Assembly (NCBI RefSeq): GCF_002006995.1
Contig: NZ_MRUL01000011.1
Location: 1 to 64,000, forward strand
DNA: 64,000 nucleotides
Source: Izhakiella australiensis
GTDB taxonomy: Bacteria; Pseudomonadota; Gammaproteobacteria; Enterobacterales; Enterobacteriaceae
Direction of reading: 5' to 3'
The position numbers and the translations under genes were made by a program. Shown here one piece after another: positions 17,748-27,367 of this stretch. Numbering within the stretch: position 1 is the stretch's first letter; every line of letters begins with the position of its first letter. The notes below the pieces were generated by a model. That model saw only the letters and a program-made list of their open reading frames with translations. It made no database searches and was not told the DNA's origin.

Positions 17748-19883
17748 ATGGCCGATAATCGCATACCGGTAAGCTTTAACGATAAAAGTCGTCAGCGGAT
17801 TGACCGCCTGACGCGCCGGCTGGTATCGGTTTGCGGCATCGGTATTCTGCTGGTGATGCTGGTGCTGTTTTTCTGGCTGGTGTGGGTGGTGACGCCGCTG
17901 TTTATTTCGCCCTCGCTGTACAGCCAGAGTAAAGGGCAGATCTGGCAGCAGGATAGCGCCGTCGCTGGCGGCATTAATAGTGGTCAGCAGTGGACCTGGC
18001 GCATCGGCAGCGAGGGCAAAGGGCGCTTTTTACCTCTGGATGCCGGGCCGCCGCCAGCGGCGACGAATTTATCCGCAGCGGTAAAGCTGGCCGCCAGTGA
18101 CCAACGGGACGGCAGCACGGTTCTTATCGACCGGCAGGGTGATTTATATCTGGTGATGCCGGATTTTAGCAGCGAGCGCCCGCAGTGGCGCTTTCCACTG
18201 GGTGCGGCGCCACTTATGCGTGCCATGGGGACTGCACGGGCCGCCAGCCTGACCCGGCTGGCGGATAACAGCTGGCAGCTGGTTCTGGCGCAGCCGCAGA
18301 CCGTTCAGGTTTTCCGTTTCGCCGCGGGCGACCGCCCGCAGACCCTTAGCATAAGCGCCGCCGGCGTTGATCAACTGGTGCAGTCGCCGGACGGCGGGTT
18401 TATTTACGCATTGGCTGGCGCTGAACTTAACGTCTGGCAGCGCGGCGACTCAGGCTTCCGGCTGCGCGACGATCTTCGGCTGCCTTCAGCGCCGCGCCAG
18501 ATGGCGCTGCTGAGCGGTGGGCGCAGTCTGCTATTAGCCGATGACAAGGGCGTATCGCAATGGTTTGATATTACCGGTGACAGCGCAATACGCCTGCAGC
18601 AGATCCGTACTTTTCCTGACAGCGGCGACAGCGGCAGGGTGATCGTCGAAGCGCAGCGACGGGTGTTCGCCACGCTCAGCGCGCAGGGTGAGCTGAGATT
18701 ATTCGCCAGTAAGCAATACCAACCGTTGCTGCAGCGCCAGCTTGCTCCAGGGATTACCGCCGCCTGGTTCGCTCCGCAGGGCAACGGCCTGTGGGTCGAA
18801 CGTCAGGATAACTGGCAATACTATTCGCTGAATAATCCCTGGCCGGATATCAGCTGGCGTAACTTCTGGCAAAAAATCTGGTATGAAAACTATCCTGCGC
18901 CAGACTATGTCTGGCAGTCGACCGCGGCAGAAGATAACTATCAGGGCAAGTACAGCCTGGTGCCGCTGATCAGCGGTACCTTAAAGGCGGCGCTGATGGC
19001 AATGGTTATCGCGACGCCGCTGGCGTTGGCTGCAGCGATGTATACCGCCTGGTTTATGTCGCCGCGCATGCGGCGCTATGTTAAGCCGGGTATTGAAATG
19101 ATGGGCGCTTTGCCAACGGTGGTGGTGGGGTTAATTGCCAGCTTTTGGCTGGCGCCGCTGCTGGCGCAGAGGATGAGCGGAATAATCATGCTGCCATTCC
19201 TGCTGGCCGGGGGGCTGCTGTTGATGCATCCGCTTTCAACGCTGTCGGTCAAAAGAGGCTGGCGCTGGCTGTTCGCGCCGGGGCGGGAAATGCTGCTGCT
19301 GTTCCCGCTGCTGCTGCTGGTGATTGCATTTTCTCTGCTGGCGATCCCCTGGCTTGAACGGCTGATCTGGCCGCAGGGTTTGCTGGCCTGTTGGGGCATA
19401 AACTATCAGTCCGGCAATTTACTGGTGGCGGCCATCGCCATGGGATTTGCGCTGGTGCCGCTGATTTTCACCCTGGCGGAAGATGCGCTGTTCAGCGTGC
19501 CGGTTTCGCTGGCCAACGGTTCGCTGGCGCTGGGGGCGACGTCCTGGCAGACGCTGCGACGCGTTATTTTACCCGGCGCGTCGGCAGGGATCTTCGCTGC
19601 GCTGATGATAGGCTTTGGTCGGGCGATGGGAGAGACCATGATTGTACTGATGGCCACCAGTAATACGCCGCAGACCGGGGGATCGCTGTTTAGCGGGCTG
19701 CGCACGCTGTCTGCTAACGTGGCTATTGAAATGCCGGAAGCCGCGGCGGGTAGCGCTCACTACCGTATCCTGTTTCTTAGCGCGCTGATTCTGCTGATGT
19801 TTACTCTGCTGGTTAATACGCTGGCGGAGCTGTTGCGTCAGCGCCTGCGTGCTCGTTTTGCCGCCGGGGAGGGACTGGAATGA
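17748..19883 (+). CDS. pstC: Phosphate ABC transporter permease PstC, long (Pseudomonas-type) form
   Basis: About 711 residues from MADNRIPVSF. One N-terminal membrane helix (CGIGILLVMLVLFFWLVWVV, about residues 30-50) is followed by a periplasmic region of some 330 residues rich in strands and possibly propeller-like. A permease domain with about six helices follows from about 400 onward, with the EAA-type loop ANGSLALGATSWQTLRRVILPGA. Standard E. coli PstC is only about 319 residues; the long form is typical of Pseudomonas. The start has AGGA 13 bases upstream. The stop overlaps the pstA start by ATGA. Confidence 0.9.
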   Translation: MADNRIPVSFNDKSRQRIDRLTRRLVSVCGIGILLVMLVLFFWLVWVVTPLFISPSLYSQSKGQIWQQDSAVAGGINSGQQWTWRIGSEGKGRFLPLDAGPPPAATNLSAAVKLAASDQRDGSTVLIDRQGDLYLVMPDFSSERPQWRFPLGAAPLMRAMGTARAASLTRLADNSWQLVLAQPQTVQVFRFAAGDRPQTLSISAAGVDQLVQSPDGGFIYALAGAELNVWQRGDSGFRLRDDLRLPSAPRQMALLSGGRSLLLADDKGVSQWFDITGDSAIRLQQIRTFPDSGDSGRVIVEAQRRVFATLSAQGELRLFASKQYQPLLQRQLAPGITAAWFAPQGNGLWVERQDNWQYYSLNNPWPDISWRNFWQKIWYENYPAPDYVWQSTAAEDNYQGKYSLVPLISGTLKAALMAMVIATPLALAAAMYTAWFMSPRMRRYVKPGIEMMGALPTVVVGLIASFWLAPLLAQRMSGIIMLPFLLAGGLLLMHPLSTLSVKRGWRWLFAPGREMLLLFPLLLLVIAFSLLAIPWLERLIWPQGLLACWGINYQSGNLLVAAIAMGFALVPLIFTLAEDALFSVPVSLANGSLALGATSWQTLRRVILPGASAGIFAALMIGFGRAMGETMIVLMATSNTPQTGGSLFSGLRTLSANVAIEMPEAAAGSAHYRILFLSALILLMFTLLVNTLAELLRQRLRARFAAGEGLE

Positions 19884-21496
19884 CCCCGGAGCGGTACAAT
19901 GAACGCTGGCGTTGGCTAACGGCCGGCGCCGTTTCGCTTAGCCTGCTGGCTTTTTTACTGCTGATTGGCCTGCTGCTGTGGCAGGGGATGCGTTATTTCT
20001 GGCCGCAACCGCTGATATTGTTCAGCGTTCAGCAGCCCCACCAGGCGGCGCAGCCGCTGTTGGCGGAGGTGATCAGCCGCCAATCCCCCGGTACAGCGCA
20101 GGGCGCGGAAACGACGCCGCAGCGCCTGTTGGTTAAAACCGGTAATCGCGACTTTGCCGCGCCCGATTTTCGCACGCTGCTTTCCAGCCAGATTCGTGCG
20201 CAGAGTCGCCCAGCCGACGCCATCGCCGTGCTGCGGCGCGATCAGGGCATGGCATATGGCTGGTTTGCCGGATTGGAAGAAAATCAGCAAGCATTGCTGG
20301 CCAGCAATATGGATAACGTTTTTCACCAGAGGCTGCAGCAGGTTCGCCTTTGGCAGCGCCAGGCCAGCCATCTACGTCAGGTGACGCTGGTGGAAATAAC
20401 CAAACAGCTGCAAACCCTGGCGCAGCAGCAAAAGTTTGATGCCGCAGCCGGGCACGATTTACAGCAAGAATCGATCATTGAAGCCAACCGCGCCGAGGCG
20501 CAGCGTCAGTTTCACGAGGTTTCACAGCAGCTGGCCGCGTTGGAGCGCCAGATTGACAGCGATCGCCTGGTGATGCGCGATGCGCAGGGCGCACTGCACC
20601 GCCTGCCGCTGGCCGATATCGTTGACGCCTGGTATCCCAATCGCATGAACTTTGCGCAAAAGCTGCAGCAGGCTGCCAGCCGGATGATCGGTTTTGTCAG
20701 TGATACTGCGCCGACGTCGCCGGAGGAAGGGGGAATTTTTCCGGCAATCTTCGGTACCGTGCTGATGGTGATGCTCATGTCGGTGGTGGTGATGCCGCTT
20801 GGCGTGGTGGCCGCAGTCTGGCTACACGAATATGCCGGTAACGGCCTGCTGACGAGACTGGTGCGCATTGCGGTGGTCAACCTGGCGGGAGTGCCTTCAA
20901 TTGTTTACGGCGTGTTCGGGCTGGGCTTCTTTGTCTGGCTGATTGGCGGTAGCCTCGACAGGCTGCTATTCATCGACCGGCTGCCGGCGCCGACCTTTGG
21001 TACCCCGGGGCTGCTTTGGGCATCGCTGACGCTGGCTTTGCTGACGCTGCCGGTGGTGATCGTTGCAACGGAAGAAGGGCTGTCGCGCATTCCTCGCTCT
21101 TTACGTCAGGGCGCGCTGGCTTTGGGCGCTACCAGCGCCGAAGCGCTGTGGCAGGTAACCCTGCCGCTGGCCGTGCCGGCAATGCTCACCGGCCTTATTA
21201 TGGCAATCGCCCGGGCGGCGGGCGAGGTGGCGCCGCTGATGCTGGTCGGGGTGGTTAAAATGGTGCCTGAACTGCCGGTGGATGGCGTTTTTCCTTATTT
21301 GCATCTGGATCGTAAATTTATGCACCTTGGCTATCAGATTTACGAGCTGGCATTTCAGAATCCGAATTCGCAGTCCGATCGGCCATTGCTGTTTGCCACC
21401 GCGTTGCTACTGGTAGTGATTATTTTGCTTTTAAATTTGCTGGCGATGATCCTGCGTCATCGTCTGCGTGAACGCTATCGCACCTTGCTGCACTGA
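19880..21496 (+). CDS. pstA: Phosphate ABC transporter permease PstA, long form
   Basis: 538-residue inner-membrane permease. The first helix is at about residues 13-35. A large extracytoplasmic stretch with coiled-coil character (residues about 150-240, many Gln and Arg) follows, then five or six helices from about 285. The ABC-interaction loop reads RQGALALGATSAEALWQVTLPLAVPAM. It is much longer than E. coli PstA (296 residues) and pairs with the long PstC. The start overlaps the pstC stop. Together they should form the membrane channel energised by PstB. Confidence 0.9.
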   Translation: MTPERYNERWRWLTAGAVSLSLLAFLLLIGLLLWQGMRYFWPQPLILFSVQQPHQAAQPLLAEVISRQSPGTAQGAETTPQRLLVKTGNRDFAAPDFRTLLSSQIRAQSRPADAIAVLRRDQGMAYGWFAGLEENQQALLASNMDNVFHQRLQQVRLWQRQASHLRQVTLVEITKQLQTLAQQQKFDAAAGHDLQQESIIEANRAEAQRQFHEVSQQLAALERQIDSDRLVMRDAQGALHRLPLADIVDAWYPNRMNFAQKLQQAASRMIGFVSDTAPTSPEEGGIFPAIFGTVLMVMLMSVVVMPLGVVAAVWLHEYAGNGLLTRLVRIAVVNLAGVPSIVYGVFGLGFFVWLIGGSLDRLLFIDRLPAPTFGTPGLLWASLTLALLTLPVVIVATEEGLSRIPRSLRQGALALGATSAEALWQVTLPLAVPAMLTGLIMAIARAAGEVAPLMLVGVVKMVPELPVDGVFPYLHLDRKFMHLGYQIYELAFQNPNSQSDRPLLFATALLLVVIILLLNLLAMILRHRLRERYRTLLH

Positions 21497-21505
21497 GAAC
21501 GGAAT

Positions 21506-22291
21506 ATGATGACTACTTCGCTGATGCAAGAAGACCAGCAAACCCTGTTATCGCTCGATGACCTGTCGTTGTGGTATGGCGCGCATCAGGCGCTGCGTAA
21601 CATCAACCTGAAGATAGCGCGCAACCGCATTACCGCGCTGATCGGCCCCTCCGGCTGCGGTAAATCGACGCTGTTGCGCTGCCTGAACCGGATGAATGAT
21701 TTGACCGATGGCTGCCGGGTTGAAGGTGACATCCGGCTTGAGCATAAGAGTATTTTATCGGCAGACGTAAACCTGGTCGGGCTGCGCCGACGGGTTGGGA
21801 TGGTCTTTCAGCGGCCGAATCCGTTCCCCAAATCGATTTACGAAAATGTGGTTTACGGCCTGCGATTACAGGGCGTACGGGATCGTCGGGTGTTGGATGA
21901 AGCCATGGAGCGGGCGCTGCGGGCGGCGGCGCTGTGGACTGAGGTGCGCGGAATGCTGCGCAAGAACGCCCTGACGCTGTCACAGGGCCAGCAGCAGCGG
22001 CTGGTCATCGCCCGCGCCATCGCCGTGGAGCCAGAAGTGTTGCTGCTCGACGAACCGACTTCCGCGCTCGATCCGATTTCGACGTTGGTCATTGAAGAGC
22101 TGATGACCACGCTGAAGCAGCATTTCACCCTGATACTGGTTACCCATAATATGCAGCAGGCGGCGCGGGTTTCTGATTTCACCGCGTTTATGCATCAGGG
22201 GCAGCTGGTGGAGTTTGGCGTTACCGACGATCTGTTCACTTCACCGCGCCAGAAGCGAACCGAAGATTACATTACAGGGCGCTTCGGCTGA
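21506..22291 (+). CDS. pstB: Phosphate ABC transporter ATPase PstB
   Basis: 261-residue ATP-binding subunit. Walker [10 protein letters not shown] (about residues 48-56), Q-loop [15 protein letters not shown], signature LSQGQQQRL and Walker [13 protein letters not shown], then [11 protein letters not shown], all fit PstB; the signature's second Gly is Gln here. It is the last gene of pstCAB, 9 bases after pstA. It ends 1 base from the convergent purN stop, with no terminator visible between. No pstS or phoU is in this window, so the binding protein must be encoded elsewhere or supplied by another Pst system. Confidence 0.94.
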   Translation: MMTTSLMQEDQQTLLSLDDLSLWYGAHQALRNINLKIARNRITALIGPSGCGKSTLLRCLNRMNDLTDGCRVEGDIRLEHKSILSADVNLVGLRRRVGMVFQRPNPFPKSIYENVVYGLRLQGVRDRRVLDEAMERALRAAALWTEVRGMLRKNALTLSQGQQQRLVIARAIAVEPEVLLLDEPTSALDPISTLVIEELMTTLKQHFTLILVTHNMQQAARVSDFTAFMHQGQLVEFGVTDDLFTSPRQKRTEDYITGRFG

Positions 22292-22292
22292 T

Positions 22293-22931
22293 CTATTCCG
22301 CCGCGTAGCCCTGCGGCGCAAGCTGCTGACCATCAAGCCAGGCCGCGCCGTCGCGCATCTGCAGGCGGCCAGCGCAGAACCAGGCGATGGCCAGCGGATA
22401 GATAGCATGTTCCTGATGCTGAACCCGCGCCTGTACTTCCTCAACGCTGTCATCGGCAAATATCGGCACCCGCGCCTGTAGAATAACCGGACCGCCGTCC
22501 AGCTCTTCCGTCACGAAATGCACTGAGGTGCCGTGTTCCGCATCGCCGTTTTCAATCGCCTGGCGGTGGGTATCTAGCCCTGGATATTTTGGCAGCAAAG
22601 ACGGATGCACGTTAAGCATCCGCCCGGTATAGCGCTGGACAAACGCGTCGCTCAGGATGCGCATATAGCCCGCCAGCACCACCAGGTCGGGCTGAAAGCC
22701 GTCGATTTCCGCCATCAGCTGGCGGTCAAAGGCCTGACGATCGGCAAAAGCTGCCGGCGCCAGCGCGACGGCGGGTAGGCCCGCGTCACGCGCGCGCTGC
22801 AGTCCGTAAGCGCTGGCTTTATTGCTGATGACGGCGACCACCTGGCCGCCAGTCTTGCCCTGCTGACAGGCGGTAAGGATCGCCTGCAAATTGCTGCCGT
22901 CGCCGGAGATCAGCACGACTATCTTTTTCAT
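22293..22931 (-). CDS. purN: Phosphoribosylglycinamide formyltransferase PurN
   Basis: 212-residue enzyme that transfers a formyl group from 10-formyl-tetrahydrofolate to GAR, step three of purine synthesis. Catalytic residues are visible: Asn and His in [14 protein letters not shown] (about 107 and 109) and Asp in EELDGGPV (about 145). The phosphate loop is [11 protein letters not shown]. Its start overlaps the end of purM by four bases (ATGA type), so the two are translationally coupled, as in E. coli. Confidence 0.97.
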   Translation of the reverse strand: MKKIVVLISGDGSNLQAILTACQQGKTGGQVVAVISNKASAYGLQRARDAGLPAVALAPAAFADRQAFDRQLMAEIDGFQPDLVVLAGYMRILSDAFVQRYTGRMLNVHPSLLPKYPGLDTHRQAIENGDAEHGTSVHFVTEELDGGPVILQARVPIFADDSVEEVQARVQHQEHAIYPLAIAWFCAGRLQMRDGAAWLDGQQLAPQGYAAE

Positions 22932-23965
22932 GCGATAATCACGCGTTCAGCGGCGTTTGACGCTTTAATGTGGCCAATTTGCCACGCCTGTTCGCCCGCA
23001 TCGGACAGCAGTTTTATCGCCTGGCTGGCAGCCTCCGCGCTCAACGCGATGACCATGCCGACGCCGCAGTTAAAGGTGCGATACATTTCATGCTGGCTGA
23101 CATTGCCTGCCTGCTGTAACCAGCTGAATACCGCAGGCCATTGCCAGCTGGATTCATCGATTACCGCCTGGGTGTTGTCCGGCAATACGCGCGGAATGTT
23201 CTCCCAGAAGCCGCCGCCCGTCAGGTGAGCGATGGCGTGAACGTCAACCTGCTCAATCAGACTCAGCAGATTTTTTACGTAGATGCGCGTGGGGGCCAGC
23301 AGGTGATCGGCCAGCGATTTACCTTCCAGCTGGACGCTGTTGGGATCGGTGTTGCTGACTTCAAGAATTTTTCGTACCAGAGAGTAGCCATTAGAGTGAG
23401 GGCCGCTGGAGCCGAGCGCTAGCAGGACATCGCCGTCCTGCACTTTGCTGCCGTCGATGATCTCTGATTTTTCCACCACGCCGACGCAAAAGCCGGCGAC
23501 GTCATAATCCTCACCGTGATACATCCCCGGCATTTCCGCCGTTTCGCCGCCGACCAGTGCGCAACCTGATTGCTGGCATCCTTCGGCAATGCCCGTTATC
23601 ACGCTCGCCGCCGTTTCCACATCCAGCTTGCCGGTGGCGTAATAGTCGAGAAAGAACAGGGGTTCCGCACCCTGAACAACCAGATCGTTAACGCACATCG
23701 CCACCAGGTCGATGCCGATGGTGTCATGACGTTTAAGATCCATTGCCAGGCGCAATTTGGTGCCAACGCCATCGGTACCGGAAACCAGCACCGGTTCACG
23801 GTATTTTTGCGGCAGGGCGCACAGGGCGCCAAAGCCTCCCAGACCGCCCATGACTTCAGGACGACGCGTTTTCTTTACCACGCCTTTAATTCGGTCAACT
23901 AACGCATTGCCGGCATCAATATCAACGCCGGCGTCTTTGTAGCTCAGAGAGGTTTTGTCGGTCAC
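22928..23965 (-). CDS. purM: Phosphoribosylformylglycinamidine cyclo-ligase PurM
   Basis: 345-residue AIR synthetase, the ATP-dependent ring-closing step of purine synthesis, same length as in E. coli. Family motifs are present: [20 protein letters not shown] at the start, [26 protein letters not shown] and [15 protein letters not shown]. It heads the purMN operon, divergent from upp across a 231-base region that contains a PurR-like operator. Confidence 0.97.
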   Translation of the reverse strand: MTDKTSLSYKDAGVDIDAGNALVDRIKGVVKKTRRPEVMGGLGGFGALCALPQKYREPVLVSGTDGVGTKLRLAMDLKRHDTIGIDLVAMCVNDLVVQGAEPLFFLDYYATGKLDVETAASVITGIAEGCQQSGCALVGGETAEMPGMYHGEDYDVAGFCVGVVEKSEIIDGSKVQDGDVLLALGSSGPHSNGYSLVRKILEVSNTDPNSVQLEGKSLADHLLAPTRIYVKNLLSLIEQVDVHAIAHLTGGGFWENIPRVLPDNTQAVIDESSWQWPAVFSWLQQAGNVSQHEMYRTFNCGVGMVIALSAEAASQAIKLLSDAGEQAWQIGHIKASNAAERVIIA

Positions 23966-24028
23966 TGCGAAATCCCCACGCGGTTGCGGTTGGTGATGTT
24001 AATGAAAGCGCGGCAATTCTAGCAGCGT

Positions 24029-24044
24029 GAGCAATCGTTTGCGA
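24029..24044. promoter_or_regulatory. PurR-type operator upstream of purM
   Basis: GAGCAATCGTTTGCGA matches the PurR consensus ACGCAAACGTTTGCGT at 12 of 16 positions, with the central CGTTTGCG half intact. It lies 64-79 bases upstream of the purM start, as expected for purine repression of purMN. Confidence 0.55.
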
Positions 24045-24122
24045 GTGCCATCTTTACCACATTGCGCCCCGGTGAATTTTGGCTGATGCTTAATGAAATT
24101 ACGCACATTTGATCCATTACAT

Positions 24123-24168
24123 CTGGCAGCCTTGACAAAAGGCGGTATAATCTCGCGATTTTTTTTTG
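24123..24168 (+). promoter_or_regulatory. upp promoter with UTP-sensitive T-tract start
   Basis: A perfect -10 TATAAT lies at 24146-24151, with a weak -35 CTGGCA at 24123-24128 (17-base spacer). The initial transcribed region is GATTTTTTTTTG, with G six and A seven bases after the -10. In E. coli upp, this arrangement gives UTP-controlled choice between the G start (productive) and the A start (stuttering on the T-tract). The same layout here, with nine T, argues the control is conserved. Confidence 0.7.
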
Positions 24169-24196
24169 CAGCTAACACACTCCGGGAGTCCAACGA

Positions 24197-24823
24197 ATGA
24201 AGATCGTGGAAGTCAAACACCCACTCGTCAAACATAAACTGGGTCTGATGCGCGAGCACGATGTAAGCACCAAGCGTTTTCGCGAGCTTGCGTCGGAAGT
24301 GGGGAGCCTGCTGACTTATGAAGCGACTGCCGATCTGGAAACCGAGAAAGTGACCATCGAAGGCTGGAACGGTCCGGTAGACATTGAACAAATCAAGGGC
24401 AAAAAAATTACCGTGGTGCCGATTCTGCGTGCCGGTCTTGGCATGATGGAAGGCGTGCTGGAGCACGTGCCGAGTGCCCGGATCAGCGTGGTTGGCGTTT
24501 ATCGTAATGAAGAGACGCTGGAGCCGGTACCGTACTTCCAGAAACTGGCTTCCAGTATGGATGAGCGCATGGCGCTGGTGGTTGACCCGATGCTCGCCAC
24601 CGGCGGCTCGATGATCGCCACCATCGACCTGTTAAAAAATGCCGGCTGCACCAGTATTAAAGTGTTGGTGCTGGTGGCGGCGCCGGAGGGGATCCGCGCG
24701 CTGGAGAAGGTTCATCCCGATGTGGAGCTGTACACGGCGTCAATCGACCAGGGGCTGAATGAAAAAGGCTACATAATTCCCGGGCTCGGCGATGCCGGGG
24801 ACAAGATATTTGGTACCAAATAA
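24197..24823 (+). CDS. upp: Uracil phosphoribosyltransferase Upp
   Basis: 208-residue salvage enzyme making UMP from uracil and PRPP, same length as E. coli Upp. It begins [19 protein letters not shown]. The PRPP-binding loop [13 protein letters not shown] is at about residues 128-140, and the uracil-binding C-terminal region reads [18 protein letters not shown] good Shine-Dalgarno (GGGAG) precedes the ATG. It is followed by uraA after a terminator-like hairpin, so part of the transcripts may stop before the transporter gene. Confidence 0.98.
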   Translation: MKIVEVKHPLVKHKLGLMREHDVSTKRFRELASEVGSLLTYEATADLETEKVTIEGWNGPVDIEQIKGKKITVVPILRAGLGMMEGVLEHVPSARISVVGVYRNEETLEPVPYFQKLASSMDERMALVVDPMLATGGSMIATIDLLKNAGCTSIKVLVLVAAPEGIRALEKVHPDVELYTASIDQGLNEKGYIIPGLGDAGDKIFGTK

Positions 24824-24830
24824 CCGTTAA

Positions 24831-24857
24831 AGCCGACCGCAGAGTCGGCTTTTTTTT
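24831..24857 (+). terminator. Terminator/attenuating hairpin between upp and uraA
   Basis: AGCCGAC (24831-24837) pairs with GTCGGCT (24844-24850) across a six-base loop and is followed by eight T. It lies 8 bases after the upp stop and 29 bases before uraA. Confidence 0.85.
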
Positions 24858-24885
24858 AATAAAAAACAACTCAAGGGGATATTCA

Positions 24886-26166
24886 ATGACTCGTCGTGCC
24901 ATTGGCGTCAGCGAGCGGCCGCCGCTGCTGCAAACGATTCCACTTAGCCTTCAGCATCTGTTCGCTATGTTTGGCGCCACCGTGCTGGTGCCCATCCTGT
25001 TTCATATTAATCCGGCAACGGTATTGCTGTTCAATGGCGTCGGCACGCTGCTGTATCTGCTGATCTGTAAAGGAAAAATACCCGCCTATCTCGGTTCCAG
25101 CTTTGCTTTCATCTCGCCGGTTTTATTGCTGCTGCCGTTGGGATATGAAAAAGCGCTCGGCGGTTTTATTCTCTGCGGCGTGCTGTTTTGCCTGGTGGCG
25201 CTGATAGTGAAAAAGGCCGGCTCCGGCTGGCTGGAGGTGATGTTCCCGTCGGCGGCGATGGGGGCTATCGTCGCAGTCATCGGTCTGGAGCTGGCGGGCG
25301 TTGCGGCCAATATGGCGGGGCTGCTGCCTGCCGATGGCGCGAGCGTGGACGGTAAAACCATTATTATCTCCATGGTTACTCTGACGGTGACGGTGTTCGG
25401 TTCGGTGCTGTTTCGCGGCTTTCTGGCCATTATCCCGATTCTGATCGGCGTACTGGTCGGCTATGCGTTGTCATATTTTATGGGGGTTGTTGACTGGACG
25501 CCGGTTCAGCAGGCCCACTGGTTTGCGCTGCCAACGTTCTATCAGCCGCAGTTTGACTGGGCGGCGATGCTGACGATTGTTCCCGCCGCGCTGGTGGTCA
25601 TTGCCGAGCACGTCGGCCACCTGGTGGTGACGGCCAATATCATTAAAAAAGATCTGATAAAAGATCCTGGCCTGCACCGCTCAATGTTTGCTAACGGCAT
25701 TTCCACGGTGATCTCCGGTTTCTTCGGTTCGACGCCGAATACCACCTATGGTGAGAATATTGGTGTGATGGCGATTACCCGCGTCTACAGTACCTGGGTT
25801 ATCGGCGGGGCGGCAATTCTGGCTATCCTGCTTTCCTGTATCGGCAAGCTGGCGGCTGCCATTCAGGCGGTGCCGGTGCCGGTAATGGGCGGCGTTTCAC
25901 TGCTGCTGTACGGGGTGATTGCGGCATCCGGGGTGCGGGTGCTGATTGAGTCAAAGGTGGATTATAACAAAGCGCAAAACCTGATCCTGACCTCGGTGAT
26001 CCTGATTATCGGCGTCAGCGGCGCCCGGGTGCATATCGGCGCCGCCGAGCTGAAAGGGATGGCGCTGGCAACGATAGTTGGCGTAGTGCTTAGCCTGATT
26101 TTCAAGGCTATTTCGCTGCTGCGCCCGGAAGAAGTGGTGCTTGAAGCACCGGAGAACGATCGTTAA
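24886..26166 (+). CDS. uraA: Uracil:proton symporter UraA
   Basis: 426-residue inner-membrane transporter of the NCS2 family with about 14 membrane segments. E. coli UraA is 429 residues. The start MTRRAIGVSERPPLLQTIPLSLQ is typical, and the substrate-binding Glu regions VIAEHVGHLV (about residue 240) and NTTYGENIGVMAITRVYS (about 285-300) are intact. An AAGGGG ribosome site precedes the ATG. It takes up the uracil that Upp converts to UMP. Confidence 0.97.
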   Translation: MTRRAIGVSERPPLLQTIPLSLQHLFAMFGATVLVPILFHINPATVLLFNGVGTLLYLLICKGKIPAYLGSSFAFISPVLLLLPLGYEKALGGFILCGVLFCLVALIVKKAGSGWLEVMFPSAAMGAIVAVIGLELAGVAANMAGLLPADGASVDGKTIIISMVTLTVTVFGSVLFRGFLAIIPILIGVLVGYALSYFMGVVDWTPVQQAHWFALPTFYQPQFDWAAMLTIVPAALVVIAEHVGHLVVTANIIKKDLIKDPGLHRSMFANGISTVISGFFGSTPNTTYGENIGVMAITRVYSTWVIGGAAILAILLSCIGKLAAAIQAVPVPVMGGVSLLLYGVIAASGVRVLIESKVDYNKAQNLILTSVILIIGVSGARVHIGAAELKGMALATIVGVVLSLIFKAISLLRPEEVVLEAPENDR

Positions 26167-26176
26167 TGATCATCGG

Positions 26177-26199
26177 CGGACGGGGCCAGCCGTCCGTTT
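26177..26199 (+). terminator. Terminator after uraA
   Basis: CGGACGG (26177-26183) pairs with CCGTCCG (26190-26196) around GGCCAG and is followed by TTTCATTT. It lies 11 bases after the uraA stop. Confidence 0.75.
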
Positions 26200-26263
26200 C
26201 ATTTCCGGCGCTGAATTGTGATAAACTCAGCACGGTATTCTACCGCTCAATTCCGAGGTGATT

Positions 26264-26965
26264 CTGAACACGCCCGCGCAGCTTTCGCTGCCACTTTATC
26301 TGCCAGATGATGAAACCTTCGCCAGCTTCTGGCCGGGTGACAATTCGGTGCTGCTGGCGGCGTTGCAGGGCGCGCTGGTGCGGGATCACGGCAGCTATTT
26401 TTATATCTGGGCGCGCGAGGGGAGCGGTCGCAGCCACCTGCTGCACGCGGCGTGCGCCGAGCTTTCCGCGCGCAATCAGGCGGTGGGCTACGTGCCGTTA
26501 GATAAGCGGACCTGGTTTGTTCCTGAGGTGCTGGATGGCATGGAGCAACTGGCGCTGGTATGCATTGATAATATTGAGTGCGTGGCGGGCGATCAGCCCT
26601 GGGAAATGGCGATTTTCAATCTGTATAATCGTATTCTTGAAAGTGGCAAAACGCGGCTGATTATCACCGGCGACCGGCCCGCGCGCCAGCTGAATCTGCA
26701 GCTGCCGGATCTGGCCTCGCGCCTGGACTGGGGGCAAATCTACCGTCTGCAGCCGCTATCTGATGAAGATAAAGTCCAGGCTTTGCAGCTGCGCGCCCGC
26801 CAGCGCGGTTTCGAGCTGCCCGAAGACGTCGGGCGCTTCCTGTTAAAACGCCTCGACAGGGAAATGCGCACGCTGTTCACTACCCTCGATCGTCTGGATC
26901 ACGCTTCAATCAGCGCCCAGCGCAAATTGACCATTCCCTTCGTTAAAGAAATTCTCGGCCTCTAG
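26264..26965 (+). CDS. hda: DnaA inactivator Hda, probable CTG start
   Basis: Hda binds the DNA-loaded sliding clamp and triggers hydrolysis of ATP on DnaA, preventing over-initiation. Starting at CTG 26264 gives [15 protein letters not shown], the known Hda N-terminus with the clamp-binding motif QLSLPL. The AAA+ parts are visible: [14 protein letters not shown] (P-loop), VCIDNIE (Walker B) and [10 protein letters not shown] with the box VII Arg. A GTG at 26258 is in frame but is part of the GAGGTG ribosome site, so CTG is the better start; CTG is also the start reported for E. coli hda. About 233 residues. Confidence 0.95.
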   Translation: MNTPAQLSLPLYLPDDETFASFWPGDNSVLLAALQGALVRDHGSYFYIWAREGSGRSHLLHAACAELSARNQAVGYVPLDKRTWFVPEVLDGMEQLALVCIDNIECVAGDQPWEMAIFNLYNRILESGKTRLIITGDRPARQLNLQLPDLASRLDWGQIYRLQPLSDEDKVQALQLRARQRGFELPEDVGRFLLKRLDREMRTLFTTLDRLDHASISAQRKLTIPFVKEILGL

Positions 26966-26984
26966 CGCTGTTACGCCGGGCGCA

Positions 26985-27347
26985 TCAATCCTGTTTGAGT
27001 AATGAAAGCACCTGCTGTGGCGGGCGGCCCAGCTTCGCACGATCGTTAGCAATGACAATCGGACGTTCAATCAGCTTTGGGTTGTCCGCCATGGCCTGCA
27101 GCAGCGTCGCTTCGCTGAGTGCGGGATTGGCAAGGTTGAGTTCCTGATACAGGCTTTCACCGCTGCGCATCAGCTGACGCGCCTCGCTGAATCCTAGCTG
27201 GCGCAGCAGCGTTTGCAGCGTTGCCGCGTCCGGCGGCGTGGTTAAGTACAGAACGACCTGCGGCTTAACGCCTTCGGCTTCCAGCAGCGCGAGGGTTTCG
27301 CGGCTCTTGCTGCAGCGTGGGTTATGATAAATCGTTACCTGAGACAC
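26985..27347 (-). CDS. yfgD: ArsC-family reductase YfgD
   Basis: 120-residue thioredoxin-fold protein of the ArsC family. The active-site Cys is in IYHNPRCSKSRETLALL (residue 12), followed by the anion-binding Arg in NPKLIERPIVI (about 92-94). This is the stand-alone chromosomal copy found next to bepA in E. coli. Glutaredoxin-linked arsenate reduction is inferred from the family, and no other ars genes are nearby. It starts 20 bases after the bepA stop, in the same direction, so the two may be co-transcribed. Confidence 0.93.
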   Translation of the reverse strand: MSQVTIYHNPRCSKSRETLALLEAEGVKPQVVLYLTTPPDAATLQTLLRQLGFSEARQLMRSGESLYQELNLANPALSEATLLQAMADNPKLIERPIVIANDRAKLGRPPQQVLSLLKQD

Positions 27348-27367
27348 TGTTTTTCTCCTGGTCGCTA

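Noticed and set aside
24132-24137. TTGACA as -35 of upp
   Set aside because: Only 8 bases from the TATAAT; spacing is far too short.
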